Source: an uncultured Acetatifactor sp.
Lineage (GTDB): Bacteria > Bacillota > Clostridia > Lachnospirales > Lachnospiraceae
DNA length: 47,201 bases
Assembly: GCA_910586835.1 (NCBI GenBank)
Contig: CAJUJU010000026.1
Span: forward strand, 1 to 47,201
Direction of reading: 5' to 3'
A program made the translations under genes and the position numbers. Positions 7,542-16,118 of the stretch are shown piece after piece. The notes under the pieces were generated by a model. It saw only the letters and a program-made list of their open reading frames with translations. It had not been told where the DNA came from and made no database searches. How positions within the stretch are numbered: position 1 is the first letter of the stretch; each line of letters opens with the position of its first letter.

Positions 7542-8476
7542 AACGTGGGTCAGGGCTGATTTACAGCCTTCTTTTATTGACTGCCGCCTTTATCTGGGGT
7601 ATGGCCTTCGTCTCCCAGAGCAAGGGGATGGATTATATGGGGCCGTTGACCTTCAACGGTGTCCGCTCGCTGATCGGGGCATTTGTGCTGGCGCTGTATC
7701 TTCTGCTGACCGGGAGAGTCACCGGCGAAAAGAGAAGGAGTACGGACTGGAAGATGACGTTTCGGGGCGGGCTTTGCTGTGGTCTTGCCCTGACGGCGGC
7801 GAGCACGCTGCAGCAGTTTGGAATACAGTATACCACGGTGGGGAAAGCGGGATTTATCACCACGCTGTATATTATCTTCGTTCCCATTGCGGGTATTTTC
7901 TTCCGGCGCAGGGTTTCCGGGATTGTCTGGGCGGGAGCGGTGATGGCGGCGGCAGGAATGTATCTGCTGTGTATGACGGAGAGTCTGTCGCTGGGAAGAG
8001 GAGATCTTCTGGTGTTTTTCTGTGCCGTTGTGTTTACGGCGCATATTCTGCTGGTGGATTTTTTTTCTCCCAGGGTGGATTGTGTTGCGGTTTCCTGCAT
8101 TCAGTTTGCAGTCTGCGGAATCCTGTGCACCGGAGGGGCGCTTTTTTGGGAGCAGCCTTCCTGGGGACAGCTGTGGGACGGCGCGGGAACGCTGGCTTAT
8201 GCGGGGGTGTTGAGCTGCGGGGTGGCGTACACCCTGCAGATCGTGGGTCAGAAGGGGGTAAATCCCACGGTGGCGGCGCTGCTTTTGAGCCTGGAATCAG
8301 TGTTTGCAACGGTTTCGGCGTGGCTCGCATATAAAATCGGCTTTCTGAAGACAGATCAGACTATGACGGGCAGGCAGATTCTGGGTTGTGTCCTGGTGTT
8401 TGGGGCGGTGATTCTGGTACAGCTTCCAGCCGGACTTTTCCCGAAGGCCGGAAAAAAAGCGGGAAAACAACTTTAA
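7538..8476 (+). CDS. EamA (DMT superfamily) transporter
   Basis: This 312-residue integral membrane protein has about ten hydrophobic helices arranged as two EamA repeats (roughly residues 8-145 and 155-300). Typical DMT sequences are 'AAFIWGMAFVSQSKGMDYMGPLTFNGVRSLIGA' near the start and 'VNPTVAALLLSLESVFATVSAW' late in the protein. Such proteins export metabolites or amino acids; the substrate is unknown. Start and stop are coupled to the shikimate kinase gene by an ATGA overlap. Confidence 0.9.
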   Translation: MKRGSGLIYSLLLLTAAFIWGMAFVSQSKGMDYMGPLTFNGVRSLIGAFVLALYLLLTGRVTGEKRRSTDWKMTFRGGLCCGLALTAASTLQQFGIQYTTVGKAGFITTLYIIFVPIAGIFFRRRVSGIVWAGAVMAAAGMYLLCMTESLSLGRGDLLVFFCAVVFTAHILLVDFFSPRVDCVAVSCIQFAVCGILCTGGALFWEQPSWGQLWDGAGTLAYAGVLSCGVAYTLQIVGQKGVNPTVAALLLSLESVFATVSAWLAYKIGFLKTDQTMTGRQILGCVLVFGAVILVQLPAGLFPKAGKKAGKQL

Positions 8477-8586
8477 TCTGTTGAAAAGGAAAGTGCCGCA
8501 ACACGGAACAATCCGGTGAGCAATGCATAAAAATGAAAAATCCATCAGAAACTAGGATAAAAGCCTCTAGGAAAAGGAGTTATGCT

Positions 8587-8946
8587 ATGATGGATTATGT
8601 AAATGCTTTTTGGGTAGGCGGACTGATCTGCGCTCTGGTACAGATTCTGATGGAAAAGACGAAGATGATGCCGGGCCGCATTATGGTTCTCCTGGTGGTG
8701 ACGGGCGCCGTCATCAGCGTTTTTGGCTGGTACGAACCCTTTCAGGAGTTTGCCGGGGCCGGGGCGGGTGTACCGCTGCTGGGCTTTGGAAATGTTTTGA
8801 TGAAGGGTGTGAAGGAGGCCGTGGACGAGCAGGGAGTGCTGGGACTGTTTGCCGGAGGCTTCAAGGCCGGGGCCATAGGAACCTCCGCGGCGCTGATCTT
8901 TGGCTATCTGGCCAGCCTGGTCTTTAAGCCCAAAATGAAAGCGTAA
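8587..8946 (+). CDS. spoVAE: Stage V sporulation protein AE (SpoVAEB)
   Basis: The 119-residue membrane protein matches SpoVAE(B): 'FWVGGLICALVQILMEKTKMMPGRIMVLLVVTGAVIS', 'GWYEPFQEFAGAGAGVPLLGFGNVLMKGVKEAV' and the C-terminal 'GTSAALIFGYLASLVFKPK'. SpoVA proteins form the channel that moves dipicolinic acid into the forespore and out again on germination. AAAGGAG at 8573-8579 selects the ATG at 8587. The usual partners spoVAC and spoVAD are not beside it, so it is an orphan copy or split locus here. The gene shows the organism can sporulate. Confidence 0.93.
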   Translation: MMDYVNAFWVGGLICALVQILMEKTKMMPGRIMVLLVVTGAVISVFGWYEPFQEFAGAGAGVPLLGFGNVLMKGVKEAVDEQGVLGLFAGGFKAGAIGTSAALIFGYLASLVFKPKMKA

Positions 8947-8956
8947 AGAAAAAACA

Positions 8957-9490
8957 CTAAAGTTTTTCAAAAGGAATATCCTTTCCGGCCAGGTATTTGG
9001 TCAGAGCGCTGTCCCAGATGGCGTCCGGTTCCTTTGAGAGGACGAAGGTATGGAAGGAAGTGCCTGTGGTGAGGACAGCCTTGGAGCCGTCGTAGCGGAT
9101 GTTCAGCACCAGCGCTTTTACCTGAGAGGGATCCACATCGCAGTTCTCCCTGGTCAGGAGGGCTGCGGCCTTCTCCGGCGTCAGGTGCATGGTGAAACGG
9201 AAAAACAGCGGGGGGCGTTTTCCCTTGATCAGGTCGTAGCAGAGTCCTCTCAGCTCACTCCAGGGGCGGAATTCTTGGGAGGGGGATTGCTGCCCCGACC
9301 GGGAGGACATGGCTGTTTCATCTTCCTCCGGAGCCTGTCCCGCAAAGAATTCCCGGTTGATGCGTCCGTCTATGGTGAAGGTGCTGGCGGTGCCGATGAC
9401 GGCCTCCTCCAGCAGAAAGCAGTCAAAGGTATCAGAGGCAAGAAGCCTGCTCATAAATAGTTTCATGGAAGTGATCTGAAGCGCTGTCAT
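8957..9490 (-). CDS. DUF5721-like conserved protein
   Basis: A soluble protein of about 177 residues starting 'MTALQITSMKLFMSRLL', which fits a DUF5721 protein of Lachnospiraceae. It has a helical start, a central strand-rich part ('FTIDGRINREFF'), a polar insert near residues 60-80, and a C-terminal 'LNIRYDGSKAVLTTGTSFHTFVLSKEPD' segment. No catalytic motif is evident and the function is unknown. AAAGG stands shortly before the ATG at 9490; the frame continues upstream to 9523 without a better site. It converges with spoVAE, leaving only 10 bases between the stops. Confidence 0.65.
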   Translation of the reverse strand: MTALQITSMKLFMSRLLASDTFDCFLLEEAVIGTASTFTIDGRINREFFAGQAPEEDETAMSSRSGQQSPSQEFRPWSELRGLCYDLIKGKRPPLFFRFTMHLTPEKAAALLTRENCDVDPSQVKALVLNIRYDGSKAVLTTGTSFHTFVLSKEPDAIWDSALTKYLAGKDIPFEKL

Positions 9491-9593
9491 ATCATGCCTT
9501 TCTCTGTCCGCAGCCGCGGACATTCTTTTCTTTCCAGTATAGTATATTTTGGAATCCCTGTATAGAAAGTTTTAAAAATTTTTACCTGTATAC

Positions 9594-9622
9594 TTTACAG
9601 GGGCAGCAGGGTATGCTAGAAT
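9594..9622 (+). promoter_or_regulatory. Sigma-A-type promoter of the DegV gene
   Basis: TTTACA (9594-9599), 17 bases, TAGAAT (9617-9622): each hexamer matches five of six consensus bases. It leaves a leader of about 90 bases before the ATG at 9721. Confidence 0.65.
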
Positions 9623-9720
9623 ACGGATGTGGTAATCAAAACCAGATGAATGAGTTTGCGATACCTTGAAATGCGTTAATAAAAAATGGATAATGTATGA
9701 CGTTTTGGAGGAGGAATGGA

Positions 9721-10557
9721 ATGAGTTATAAGATCGTGGTTGACAGCTGCTGTGAACTGCCGGAGGAACTGAGCGGCGACGAAAGGTTTCAGATCATACC
9801 GCTGGAGCTTTTTGTGGGAGATTATCATATTCTGGATGATGAAAACTTTGACCAGAAGGAGTTTCTGAACCAGGTGGCAGGCTCCCGGATATGCCCCAGA
9901 TCAGCCTGTCCCTCGCCGGAGCGTTATAAGGAGGCCTATCTGGCCGATGTGGAGAGGGTCTATGTCGTGACGATATCGGCCAAGCTCAGCGGAAGCTATA
10001 ACAGCGCGGTGTTGGCTGCGAATCTTTATGCGGAGGAGCATGGCGAGAAGAAGATACATGTGTTTGACTCGGAGTCCACAAGCGGCGGGGAGCTTCAGCT
10101 TGTCCTGAAGCTGCTGGAGCTGGAGGAAGAGGGGCTTTCTTTTGAGAAAATCGTGGAAAAGGTGGAGCGGCACAGAAGCAGCGTGCTGACCTACTTTGTA
10201 TTGGATAATCTGGAGACCCTGCGCAAAAACGGAAGGCTGTCGTCGGTCAAGGCGCTGGTTGCGTCCACCCTAAGCATCAAGCCCATTATGGCGGGCTCCA
10301 AAGGACAGATCGTGCAGAAGTCCCAGAGCATCGGAATGAAGAAGGCCCTGGCAAGGCTGGGGGAGCTTGTGACGGCAGAGCTGAAGGAAGCCAGGGACAG
10401 ATGCCTGATTATCAGCCACTGCAATGCGCCGGAGCGCGCGGAGCTGGTAAAAAAGCTGCTTCTGGCAAAGAATGAATTCAAACGTGTCATCGTGCTGAAT
10501 ACCAGGGGGGTCAACAGTATGTACGCCAATGCGGGAGGGGTCATTGTGACCGCGTAG
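9721..10557 (+). CDS. DegV family fatty-acid-binding protein (FakB-like)
   Basis: The 278-residue protein follows the DegV fold: 'KIVVDSCCELPEEL' at the start, 'ACPSPERYKEAY' (the T/S-P motif region), 'VVTISAKLSGSYNSAVLAA' and 'SESTSGGELQLVLK', then the second domain with 'DNLETLRKNGRLS' and 'LSIKPIMAGSKGQI'. DegV/FakB proteins bind a fatty acid and present it to the kinase FakA for phospholipid synthesis. GGAGGAGG at 9705-9712 selects the ATG at 9721. Its 3' end overlaps the convergent AraC gene by 17 bases, so stop codons of both genes lie in each other's coding sequence. Confidence 0.92.
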   Translation: MSYKIVVDSCCELPEELSGDERFQIIPLELFVGDYHILDDENFDQKEFLNQVAGSRICPRSACPSPERYKEAYLADVERVYVVTISAKLSGSYNSAVLAANLYAEEHGEKKIHVFDSESTSGGELQLVLKLLELEEEGLSFEKIVEKVERHRSSVLTYFVLDNLETLRKNGRLSSVKALVASTLSIKPIMAGSKGQIVQKSQSIGMKKALARLGELVTAELKEARDRCLIISHCNAPERAELVKKLLLAKNEFKRVIVLNTRGVNSMYANAGGVIVTA

Positions 10558-11446
10558 GGCGTAAAATGCTTCGGTAGACGGAGGGCGCGGCGCCCATTAT
10601 CTTTTGAAAGGTGCGATTAAAATAACTGATATTGTTGAACCCGCAGAGGGTGGCAATCTCAGTTATTTTTTTGTCCGTTTGAGTCAACAGCTCGCAGCTT
10701 TTCACAATGCGCAGCCGGTTCAGATACGCAAAGGGAGAGTAACCGGTACAGTCTTTAAAGCGGTGGCAGAAGTAGCTTTCACTGAAGCCTGCTTTTTCCG
10801 ACAGCTCCGTCAGAGTCAGGGGTTCCGGGAAATGTGACTGCAGGAAGTCCAGGCTTTTCTGAATCTCTCTGTGGAGAGAGCTGTGGGAGGGATCGGCGCC
10901 CAGCCTGGAAAAGCAGAGGTTGTACAGTTCCTGCCAGCACAGAAGCAGCGTGCCGATGAAGGAGAGCTCATAGTGTGCCAGCTCAGGCACCGGCAGGGAG
11001 AAGACGGCGGGCAGCAGTGCAAGAAGCCGGCCGTTTTCTTCCTTTTTGCGGGTAATGGGATAGATACAGTCCATGCGCCGAAGCTGCAGCGGCGCGAAAT
11101 AAACCTGACAGTAAGGGGGAAGGCTCTGTTCCAGCAGGTTCAGGTCGAACACAACGGCCCGGTGGCAGCAGAGTCCGTGGGTTCGATTTACGGCGCTGTG
11201 AATCTGCCCCGGCGGCACGAAAACGCCCTCCCCGGCGTCCAGGGAAAAGGAGCGGCTTTCCACCTGAAAATCCACTCTGCCCTGCTCCAGGTAGAAAAGC
11301 TCTGCCTCGGGGTGGCAGTGAAGGTAAAGAGCGCAGGACTCTCCCTGATTTACTACAGTTCTGTAGAATGAGAAGGGCCGGGAGGAGGTGCGGTGTATGA
11401 TAGGTTCCACGGGCATGGATTTCTGTGGGGGTGTTTTTTCAGGCAT
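10541..11446 (-). CDS. AraC-family transcriptional regulator
   Basis: The 301-residue regulator has an N-terminal cupin sensor (about residues 30-110, with 'LHCHPEAELFYLEQG' and 'FVPPGQIHS') and a C-terminal double helix-turn-helix (about 200-295) with 'LTLTELSEKAGFSESYFCHRFKDCTGYSPFAYLN' and 'ITEIATLCGFNNISYFNRTFQKIMGAAPSVYR'. I start it at 11446 because AAAGGAG precedes that ATG; the open frame further upstream (to 11632) runs through the divergent promoter region. It is transcribed away from the GH31-GH43 pair and is the obvious candidate to sense a sugar and activate them. Confidence 0.93.
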   Translation of the reverse strand: MPEKTPPQKSMPVEPIIHRTSSRPFSFYRTVVNQGESCALYLHCHPEAELFYLEQGRVDFQVESRSFSLDAGEGVFVPPGQIHSAVNRTHGLCCHRAVVFDLNLLEQSLPPYCQVYFAPLQLRRMDCIYPITRKKEENGRLLALLPAVFSLPVPELAHYELSFIGTLLLCWQELYNLCFSRLGADPSHSSLHREIQKSLDFLQSHFPEPLTLTELSEKAGFSESYFCHRFKDCTGYSPFAYLNRLRIVKSCELLTQTDKKITEIATLCGFNNISYFNRTFQKIMGAAPSVYRSILRPTRSQ

Positions 11447-11523
11447 GGGAAGGTCTCCTTTCAGACAGCGTTTTCTTTGGGAAGATCCTATCATAACAAA
11501 GCATACGATAAAAAGCAGGATTG

Positions 11524-11576
11524 TGCAACTATACCGCATAATAATGCAAGAAATTCGGTTGTAAAAACAATATAAT
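11524..11576 (+). promoter_or_regulatory. GH31 promoter with candidate AraC direct repeats
   Basis: A perfect -10 TATAAT lies at 11571-11576. The matching -35 position (11548-11553) is poor, as in activator-dependent promoters. Just upstream are two TGCAA direct repeats at 11524-11528 and 11545-11549, 21 bases apart (two helical turns). A small inverted repeat TTGT-N4-ACAA sits at 11559-11570. Control by the divergent AraC protein is inferred. Confidence 0.5.
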
Positions 11577-11621
11577 GTCAGTAAGAACTGCGGGAATTTT
11601 GCAGGGAGAAAGGGTGGGACT

Positions 11622-13601
11622 ATGGGAATCATTACATTGGAGAAGGAGAAAATTATTTTTCAGCGGCGGGACGAGCTGACCGTGGTGGAAGCCTACGGCA
11701 AGGACTGCATCAGGTGTCGTTCCACAAAGAACGGCAAGCTGAGCGAGGAAAGCTGGACGCTTCTGGCGCCCGCGGAAGCGTCGGAGGCCACTGTCAGCGG
11801 GGACAGCCAGTGCGCTGTCCTGACCAACGGAAGTGTTTCCGTGAAGGTGGAGGCAGGTAATCCCTGGTACGGGGGTGTACTGACCTGGTACAGAGAGGGA
11901 AAGCAGATTCTTCACACAAAATTCGAGGGTGACTACACCGGTCGAAACGTACATACGGAGGGTGACCATTATCAGATCAAGGTAATTTTTGATGCCAATC
12001 CGGGAGAGCATTTTTACGGGTTGGGCCAGGAGCAGGAGGACATTTTTGACCGGAAGGGAAGCACCTGTAATCTGCAGCATTATAATACCAAGTCTGCGGT
12101 GCCTGTGCTGTATTCCTCGCTGGGCTACGGCTTTTTCTGGAATAATCCTGCGCCGGGACGCTGCGAGACCACAAAGAACCATACCATGTGGGTGGCCGAC
12201 AGCGCATATCAGGCGGACTACCTGATCTATGGCGGAAAAACGCCCGCGGAGGTGCTGAAAAAGTATTGTGATCTCACCGGTTATGCACCGGCCTTTCCGG
12301 AATGGGCGGCAGGCTTCTGGCAGAGTAAGCTGCGCTATGAGAGTCAGGAGGAAGTGCTGGAGACGGCAAGGGAATACCGGAGAAGAGGGGTTCCTCTGGC
12401 GGCTATCGTCATCGACTACTTTCACTGGACGGAGCAGGGAGAGTGGAAGTTCGATCCGAAGTATTGGCCTGACCCGGAGGCCATGTGCAGAGAGCTGAAG
12501 GAAATGGGCGTTCAGCCGGTGGTATCCATCTGGCCTACCATCAATCCGGCCAGTGAGAACTATCGTGCCATGGATGATGCCAATCTGCTGATTCGGACGG
12601 AGAACGGTCAGTACGGAACATTTGACTTTTATGGTCAACAGACCTTTGTGGATGCCACGAATCCGGGTACAGGTCCCTTTGTGTGGGATAAGGTAAAGAA
12701 AAACTACTATGACAAGGGAATTCACAATTTCTGGCTGGATGAGGCGGAGCCGGAGGTACACCCGCAGCAGTATTCCAACCTGAAGCTGTATGCGGGAAAC
12801 GGCGCCCAGACGGCCATGCTCTATCCCTACTATTACAGTAAAATGTTCTATGACGGCCTGCGGGAGGCGGGGGAAACGGAGATTATTCTGCTGACCCGCG
12901 CCGCCTATCCCGGCAGTCAGAAGTTTGGCTCCCTGGTCTGGAACGGGGACATCGGCTCCACCTTTGAGGCGCTGCGCATGAGCGTGAAGACAGGGCTTTC
13001 CATGGCCATGTGCGGGATCCCCTGGTGGAACAGCGATATAGGCGGATTTCATTCCGGGGACATTCAGAGCGAATATTTTCAGGAGCTGATTATCCGCTGG
13101 GCGCAGTTTGGCCTGTTCTGCCCCGTCATGCGGCTCCACGGCTCCAGATTGCGGACGCCTGGTCAGGTGGAGCGGCATCCCGGAGTGAAGGAGAGAAGCG
13201 GCGGAGACAATGAGATCTGGAGCTTTGGGGACAGGGCCTATGGGGTGTTTGCGGAGTTGATCGGGCTGCGGGAGAAGCTGAAGCCTTACATCTGCCGTCA
13301 TATGGAGATTGCTTCCAGGGAGGGCAAGCCGCTGATGCGTCCCATGTTCTTTGACTATCCGGAGGATCCGGTGTGCTATGAGCTGGAGGATCAGTACTTC
13401 TTCGGAGAGGATATTCTGTTTGCGCCGGTGACGGAGCAGGGCTGCAGACAGCGCAGGGTCTATTTGCCCGCAGGCCGGTGGCAGGATGTGAACAGCAAAG
13501 AGGTGCAGGAGGGCGGCCGGTGGCTGGAGTGCCAGGCGCCGTTGGAAAAATTTATTGCCTTTGTGAAAGAGGGCTGTCCTGCGGCGGAGGTTTTCGGGTA
13601 A
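11622..13601 (+). CDS. Glycoside hydrolase family 31 (alpha-glycosidase)
   Basis: The 659-residue enzyme shows the GH31 order: N-terminal beta-sandwich (to about 220), TIM barrel (about 225-560) and C-terminal beta domains. The catalytic nucleophile is D373 in 'NFWLDEAEPE', the acid/base D443 in 'VWNGDIGSTFE'. Other landmarks are 'PEWAAGFWQSKLRY' and 'GIPWWNSDIGGFH'. Family members act on alpha-glucosides, alpha-xylosides or alpha-galactosides; the 'LDEAEPE' form does not settle which. There is no signal peptide, so it acts on imported oligosaccharides. It is followed after 46 bases by a GH43 enzyme in the same direction and divergent from an AraC regulator. Confidence 0.93.
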   Translation: MGIITLEKEKIIFQRRDELTVVEAYGKDCIRCRSTKNGKLSEESWTLLAPAEASEATVSGDSQCAVLTNGSVSVKVEAGNPWYGGVLTWYREGKQILHTKFEGDYTGRNVHTEGDHYQIKVIFDANPGEHFYGLGQEQEDIFDRKGSTCNLQHYNTKSAVPVLYSSLGYGFFWNNPAPGRCETTKNHTMWVADSAYQADYLIYGGKTPAEVLKKYCDLTGYAPAFPEWAAGFWQSKLRYESQEEVLETAREYRRRGVPLAAIVIDYFHWTEQGEWKFDPKYWPDPEAMCRELKEMGVQPVVSIWPTINPASENYRAMDDANLLIRTENGQYGTFDFYGQQTFVDATNPGTGPFVWDKVKKNYYDKGIHNFWLDEAEPEVHPQQYSNLKLYAGNGAQTAMLYPYYYSKMFYDGLREAGETEIILLTRAAYPGSQKFGSLVWNGDIGSTFEALRMSVKTGLSMAMCGIPWWNSDIGGFHSGDIQSEYFQELIIRWAQFGLFCPVMRLHGSRLRTPGQVERHPGVKERSGGDNEIWSFGDRAYGVFAELIGLREKLKPYICRHMEIASREGKPLMRPMFFDYPEDPVCYELEDQYFFGEDILFAPVTEQGCRQRRVYLPAGRWQDVNSKEVQEGGRWLECQAPLEKFIAFVKEGCPAAEVFG

Positions 13602-13647
13602 AGAGTGCGGGCAAAATGCTGATTTGAGCGCGCGGAAAGGTATGGTG

Positions 13648-15288
13648 ATGAATATGGCGTTTATCAGGGTATATACAGAGGCAATCGTGGAAAACAAATA
13701 TCCCGCATCGTTGGCGCACAGCGTACATTTTGCGGTCAGTCTTGATGGGGAGACCTTTGAGAGCCTGAATCAGGGCTATGGTATTCTATTTGCCCGGGCT
13801 GCGGTTCGGGAGGACAATACCATCGCGGAGCGGGGGATTCAGAATCCCCGCCTGGGGAAGGCGGGGGAGGACTATCTGATTTTTGCGGAGCCTCTGGACG
13901 AGAACTGGGAGCCCCTGGAAGGGGGCGGATATCTGGTCTGGAAGACCAGGGACTTTGTCCGTTTCAGCGAGCAGGAATGGATGGAGCGCGTGCCAGGGGT
14001 CGTAGAGCAGGAGAAGACGGGAAGCGTACCCGGGGCCTGTCTGGAGATTCCGGAGGAGCTGCTGGCCGGCATTTTGGAGCGTTGGGTGCCCTTGCACAGT
14101 GTGTCGGCAGAAGTGCCCGGGGAGGTGCGGATAAAGAGCCTGGAGGAGCTGAAGCAGGTTCGCGCCAGAGTGCTTTATTCCGACGGCTCTTCGGATGAAA
14201 AGCCGGTGAGCTGGAACCGGGAGAGCCTTATGTCTCTGGGGGAGGGCAGATACCGGATCAGGGGCCGGATGGAGCCTGTGGATACGGGATTCCCTCTTGC
14301 AGTGGGCTATGCGGATCCGGTGCTGCTTTTCTGGAAGGGGGCATGGTACTTTTTGGCTACCAATGACAATGTGAACGACATTGGGCTGTTTGTGCGCAGG
14401 GCAGATACGTTGACAGGGCTCTTTGCGGAGAATGTGAAGGAGTACTGTATTCTGGATTACAATGAGGAAAAAGGCTTCTGCCAGACCTTTTGGGCGCCGG
14501 AATTTCATGTGATCGGAGGAGCGCTTTATATTCTCTTTGCCGTGGGCGGAAAGCAGTGGGCGCCCCAGTGTCACATGATGCGGCTTAAGGAGGGCGGAGA
14601 GATCACGGATGCGGCTGCTTGGGAGGAACCGGTGCGGGTGTGCAGGTCGGACGGCCGTCCCCTGACAGAGGACGGCATCACTCTGGATATGACTTACTTT
14701 AAGGCGGGAGACGGCTCCTATGTGTGCTGGTCCTACCGATACGGCATCGGCACGCCGAAGGATACTGGTTCCATGCTGTATATTGCCTCCGTGGACGAGA
14801 CCTGTCCCCAACGGCTCACCTCGGAGCCGGTGCTTCTGTCCCGGCCTCTCTACGGCTGGGAAAACACCAGCGGAACCATCAACAATGAGGGACCTTATGC
14901 CCTGATCCTGGGGGATACGGTTTATCTTGCCTACTCCGGCGGAGATGCCTGCGGTTATTATTATGTGGTGGGCTATCTCACCGCATCTGTGGGAAGCAAT
15001 CTGCTGGATGCGGGAAGCTGGACCAAGCTTCCCACGGCGGCGTTCAGCTCCTCGTCCATAGAGGGGATCCAGGGCCCGGGGCACAATTCCTTTTTCCGGG
15101 ATGAACAGGGCAGACTGATGATCGCTTACCACGCACAGGAGCGGGAAAAATACTTTAAACGTTGCAGCGCCTTTCACAGAGTACATCTCTCAAAATCCGG
15201 CTTTCCGCTGTTAAATGTGGCAGGGGAAAGAGATCTGGCGGAGGAACTGCGCGAAGTGGAGCTTACCTTTGTCATGGAAGAGCAGTGA
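13648..15288 (+). CDS. Glycoside hydrolase family 43-like enzyme
   Basis: The C-terminal part (about residues 215-540) is a five-bladed beta-propeller of GH43 type with candidate base D223 in 'GYADPVLLFW', pKa-modulating D347 in 'ITLDMTYF' and acid E414 in 'INNEGPYA'. The first ~210 residues form an accessory region, partly resembling a second truncated GH43-like propeller ('NTIAERGIQNPRLG') and an Ig-like segment near residues 145-185. GH43 enzymes are mainly arabinofuranosidases and xylosidases, and some are galactosidases. I choose ATG 13648 with GGAAAGG at 13634-13640; other ATGs lie at 13642 and 13654. No signal peptide is visible. It is co-oriented with GH31. Confidence 0.85.
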   Translation: MNMAFIRVYTEAIVENKYPASLAHSVHFAVSLDGETFESLNQGYGILFARAAVREDNTIAERGIQNPRLGKAGEDYLIFAEPLDENWEPLEGGGYLVWKTRDFVRFSEQEWMERVPGVVEQEKTGSVPGACLEIPEELLAGILERWVPLHSVSAEVPGEVRIKSLEELKQVRARVLYSDGSSDEKPVSWNRESLMSLGEGRYRIRGRMEPVDTGFPLAVGYADPVLLFWKGAWYFLATNDNVNDIGLFVRRADTLTGLFAENVKEYCILDYNEEKGFCQTFWAPEFHVIGGALYILFAVGGKQWAPQCHMMRLKEGGEITDAAAWEEPVRVCRSDGRPLTEDGITLDMTYFKAGDGSYVCWSYRYGIGTPKDTGSMLYIASVDETCPQRLTSEPVLLSRPLYGWENTSGTINNEGPYALILGDTVYLAYSGGDACGYYYVVGYLTASVGSNLLDAGSWTKLPTAAFSSSSIEGIQGPGHNSFFRDEQGRLMIAYHAQEREKYFKRCSAFHRVHLSKSGFPLLNVAGERDLAEELREVELTFVMEEQ

Positions 15289-15335
15289 CGGTTCCGCAGG
15301 GAAGCGAACTGATAACAGAGCAGCTTACGCGGGGC

Positions 15336-15364
15336 TTGCGAAAGTCCCGTGAATCTGTTATAGT
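15336..15364 (+). promoter_or_regulatory. Sigma-A-type promoter
   Basis: TTGCGA (15336-15341), 17 bases, TATAGT (15359-15364), standing about 50 bases before the membrane protein gene at 15417. Confidence 0.55.
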
Positions 15365-15416
15365 GATTTGGCAGAGCTGTTTTGAGACAGGAAAACGGGA
15401 GAACAGGGAAAGAACG

Positions 15417-15824
15417 ATGCAGAGAAAGCGTACAGGGGCGCAAAGATGGATGTGCCTGCTTGTCATCTTCATTCTGATGTTTATGGGAATGCGCATGGAG
15501 GAGTTCCATGTGGATTCCTGTTCCGGTTACCCGGATTTTGGCAGAGTAAGCCTCCAGAGGGGCAGCGGGGAGCAGGCGGCTGTTCTTTACCGCGACACCA
15601 GGACGCTTAGTCAGCTGGAGAATTTTACCGCTATGCGCTTCGCTCACCGTTCCCTGGCGGGAATGCGGCTGGGCCAGTGGATGGCGTTGTTTCTGATTCC
15701 TGCAGCGCTGTTTCTGAACTTTTGTTTCCGGGAGAGGTTTCTTCCTCTCTGTGCTGCCTGTGAAAATCAGTACAGGCGCAGAACTCTGGAATATATTCAC
15801 CACATGGACGGTAAAAAAGCATAA
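15417..15824 (+). CDS. Unrecognised two-helix membrane protein (135 aa)
   Basis: I do not recognise the family. The protein starts basic ('MQRKRTGAQR'), has a hydrophobic helix at about residues 11-28 and a second at about 82-103. Between them lies a probably extracytoplasmic region of about 50 residues with one Cys (CSGYPDFG). The C-terminal tail after the second helix is basic and contains a CxxC pair ('LPLCAACENQYRRR'), which suggests a possible metal or disulfide site on the cytoplasmic side. A promoter at 15336-15364 and AGGGAAAGA before ATG 15417 support this start over the longer upstream frame, which reads through the GH43 gene. Two tiny membrane-protein genes follow. Confidence 0.6.
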   Translation: MQRKRTGAQRWMCLLVIFILMFMGMRMEEFHVDSCSGYPDFGRVSLQRGSGEQAAVLYRDTRTLSQLENFTAMRFAHRSLAGMRLGQWMALFLIPAALFLNFCFRERFLPLCAACENQYRRRTLEYIHHMDGKKA

Positions 15825-15974
15825 TTGCCATAGGAGCATCTGTTGAAAACGCTTGTGCCGGGTGTCTTGTATGCGCGGCCGGGTTTTCTTTTCGTGCGCG
15901 GAGGTCTGTCTGCCGGGAGCGTCTGTTTTTGGTATGCAGATGTTTTCTTTGCGTGTCTGTAGGAGGATTCTGTT

Positions 15975-16118
15975 ATGGTAGAAAAAACCGTCTTTGTACT
16001 TATTTTAATCATCGCCGTGGGCGGCGGCGTCCTGGGATGCATTTATGAGTTTGGTGGAAGAAAGGTTACGCCGGAAGACCGGGTGGATTCCGGAAAGAAG
16101 GAGGGCGAAGAAGCATGA
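15975..16118 (+). CDS. Small membrane protein A of an overlapping pair (47 aa)
   Basis: This short frame has a strong ribosome site, AGGAGG at 15961-15966, 8 bases before ATG 15975. The product has one hydrophobic helix at about residues 5-23 containing a GGGVLGC motif, followed by a highly charged tail ('RKVTPEDRVDSGKKEGEEA'). The Cys at residue 22 is at the end of the helix; the preceding residues do not form a good lipobox, although 'GVLG-C' is close to one. Its TGA overlaps the ATG of the next tiny gene (ATGA), so both are translated together. No known family comes to mind. Confidence 0.6.
   Translation: MVEKTVFVLILIIAVGGGVLGCIYEFGGRKVTPEDRVDSGKKEGEEA

Noticed and set aside
8521..8560. 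Possible forespore sigma-G/F promoter before spoVAE (GCATA ... CATCAGA)
   Set aside because: Spacing and -10 do not fit the consensus well enough to call.
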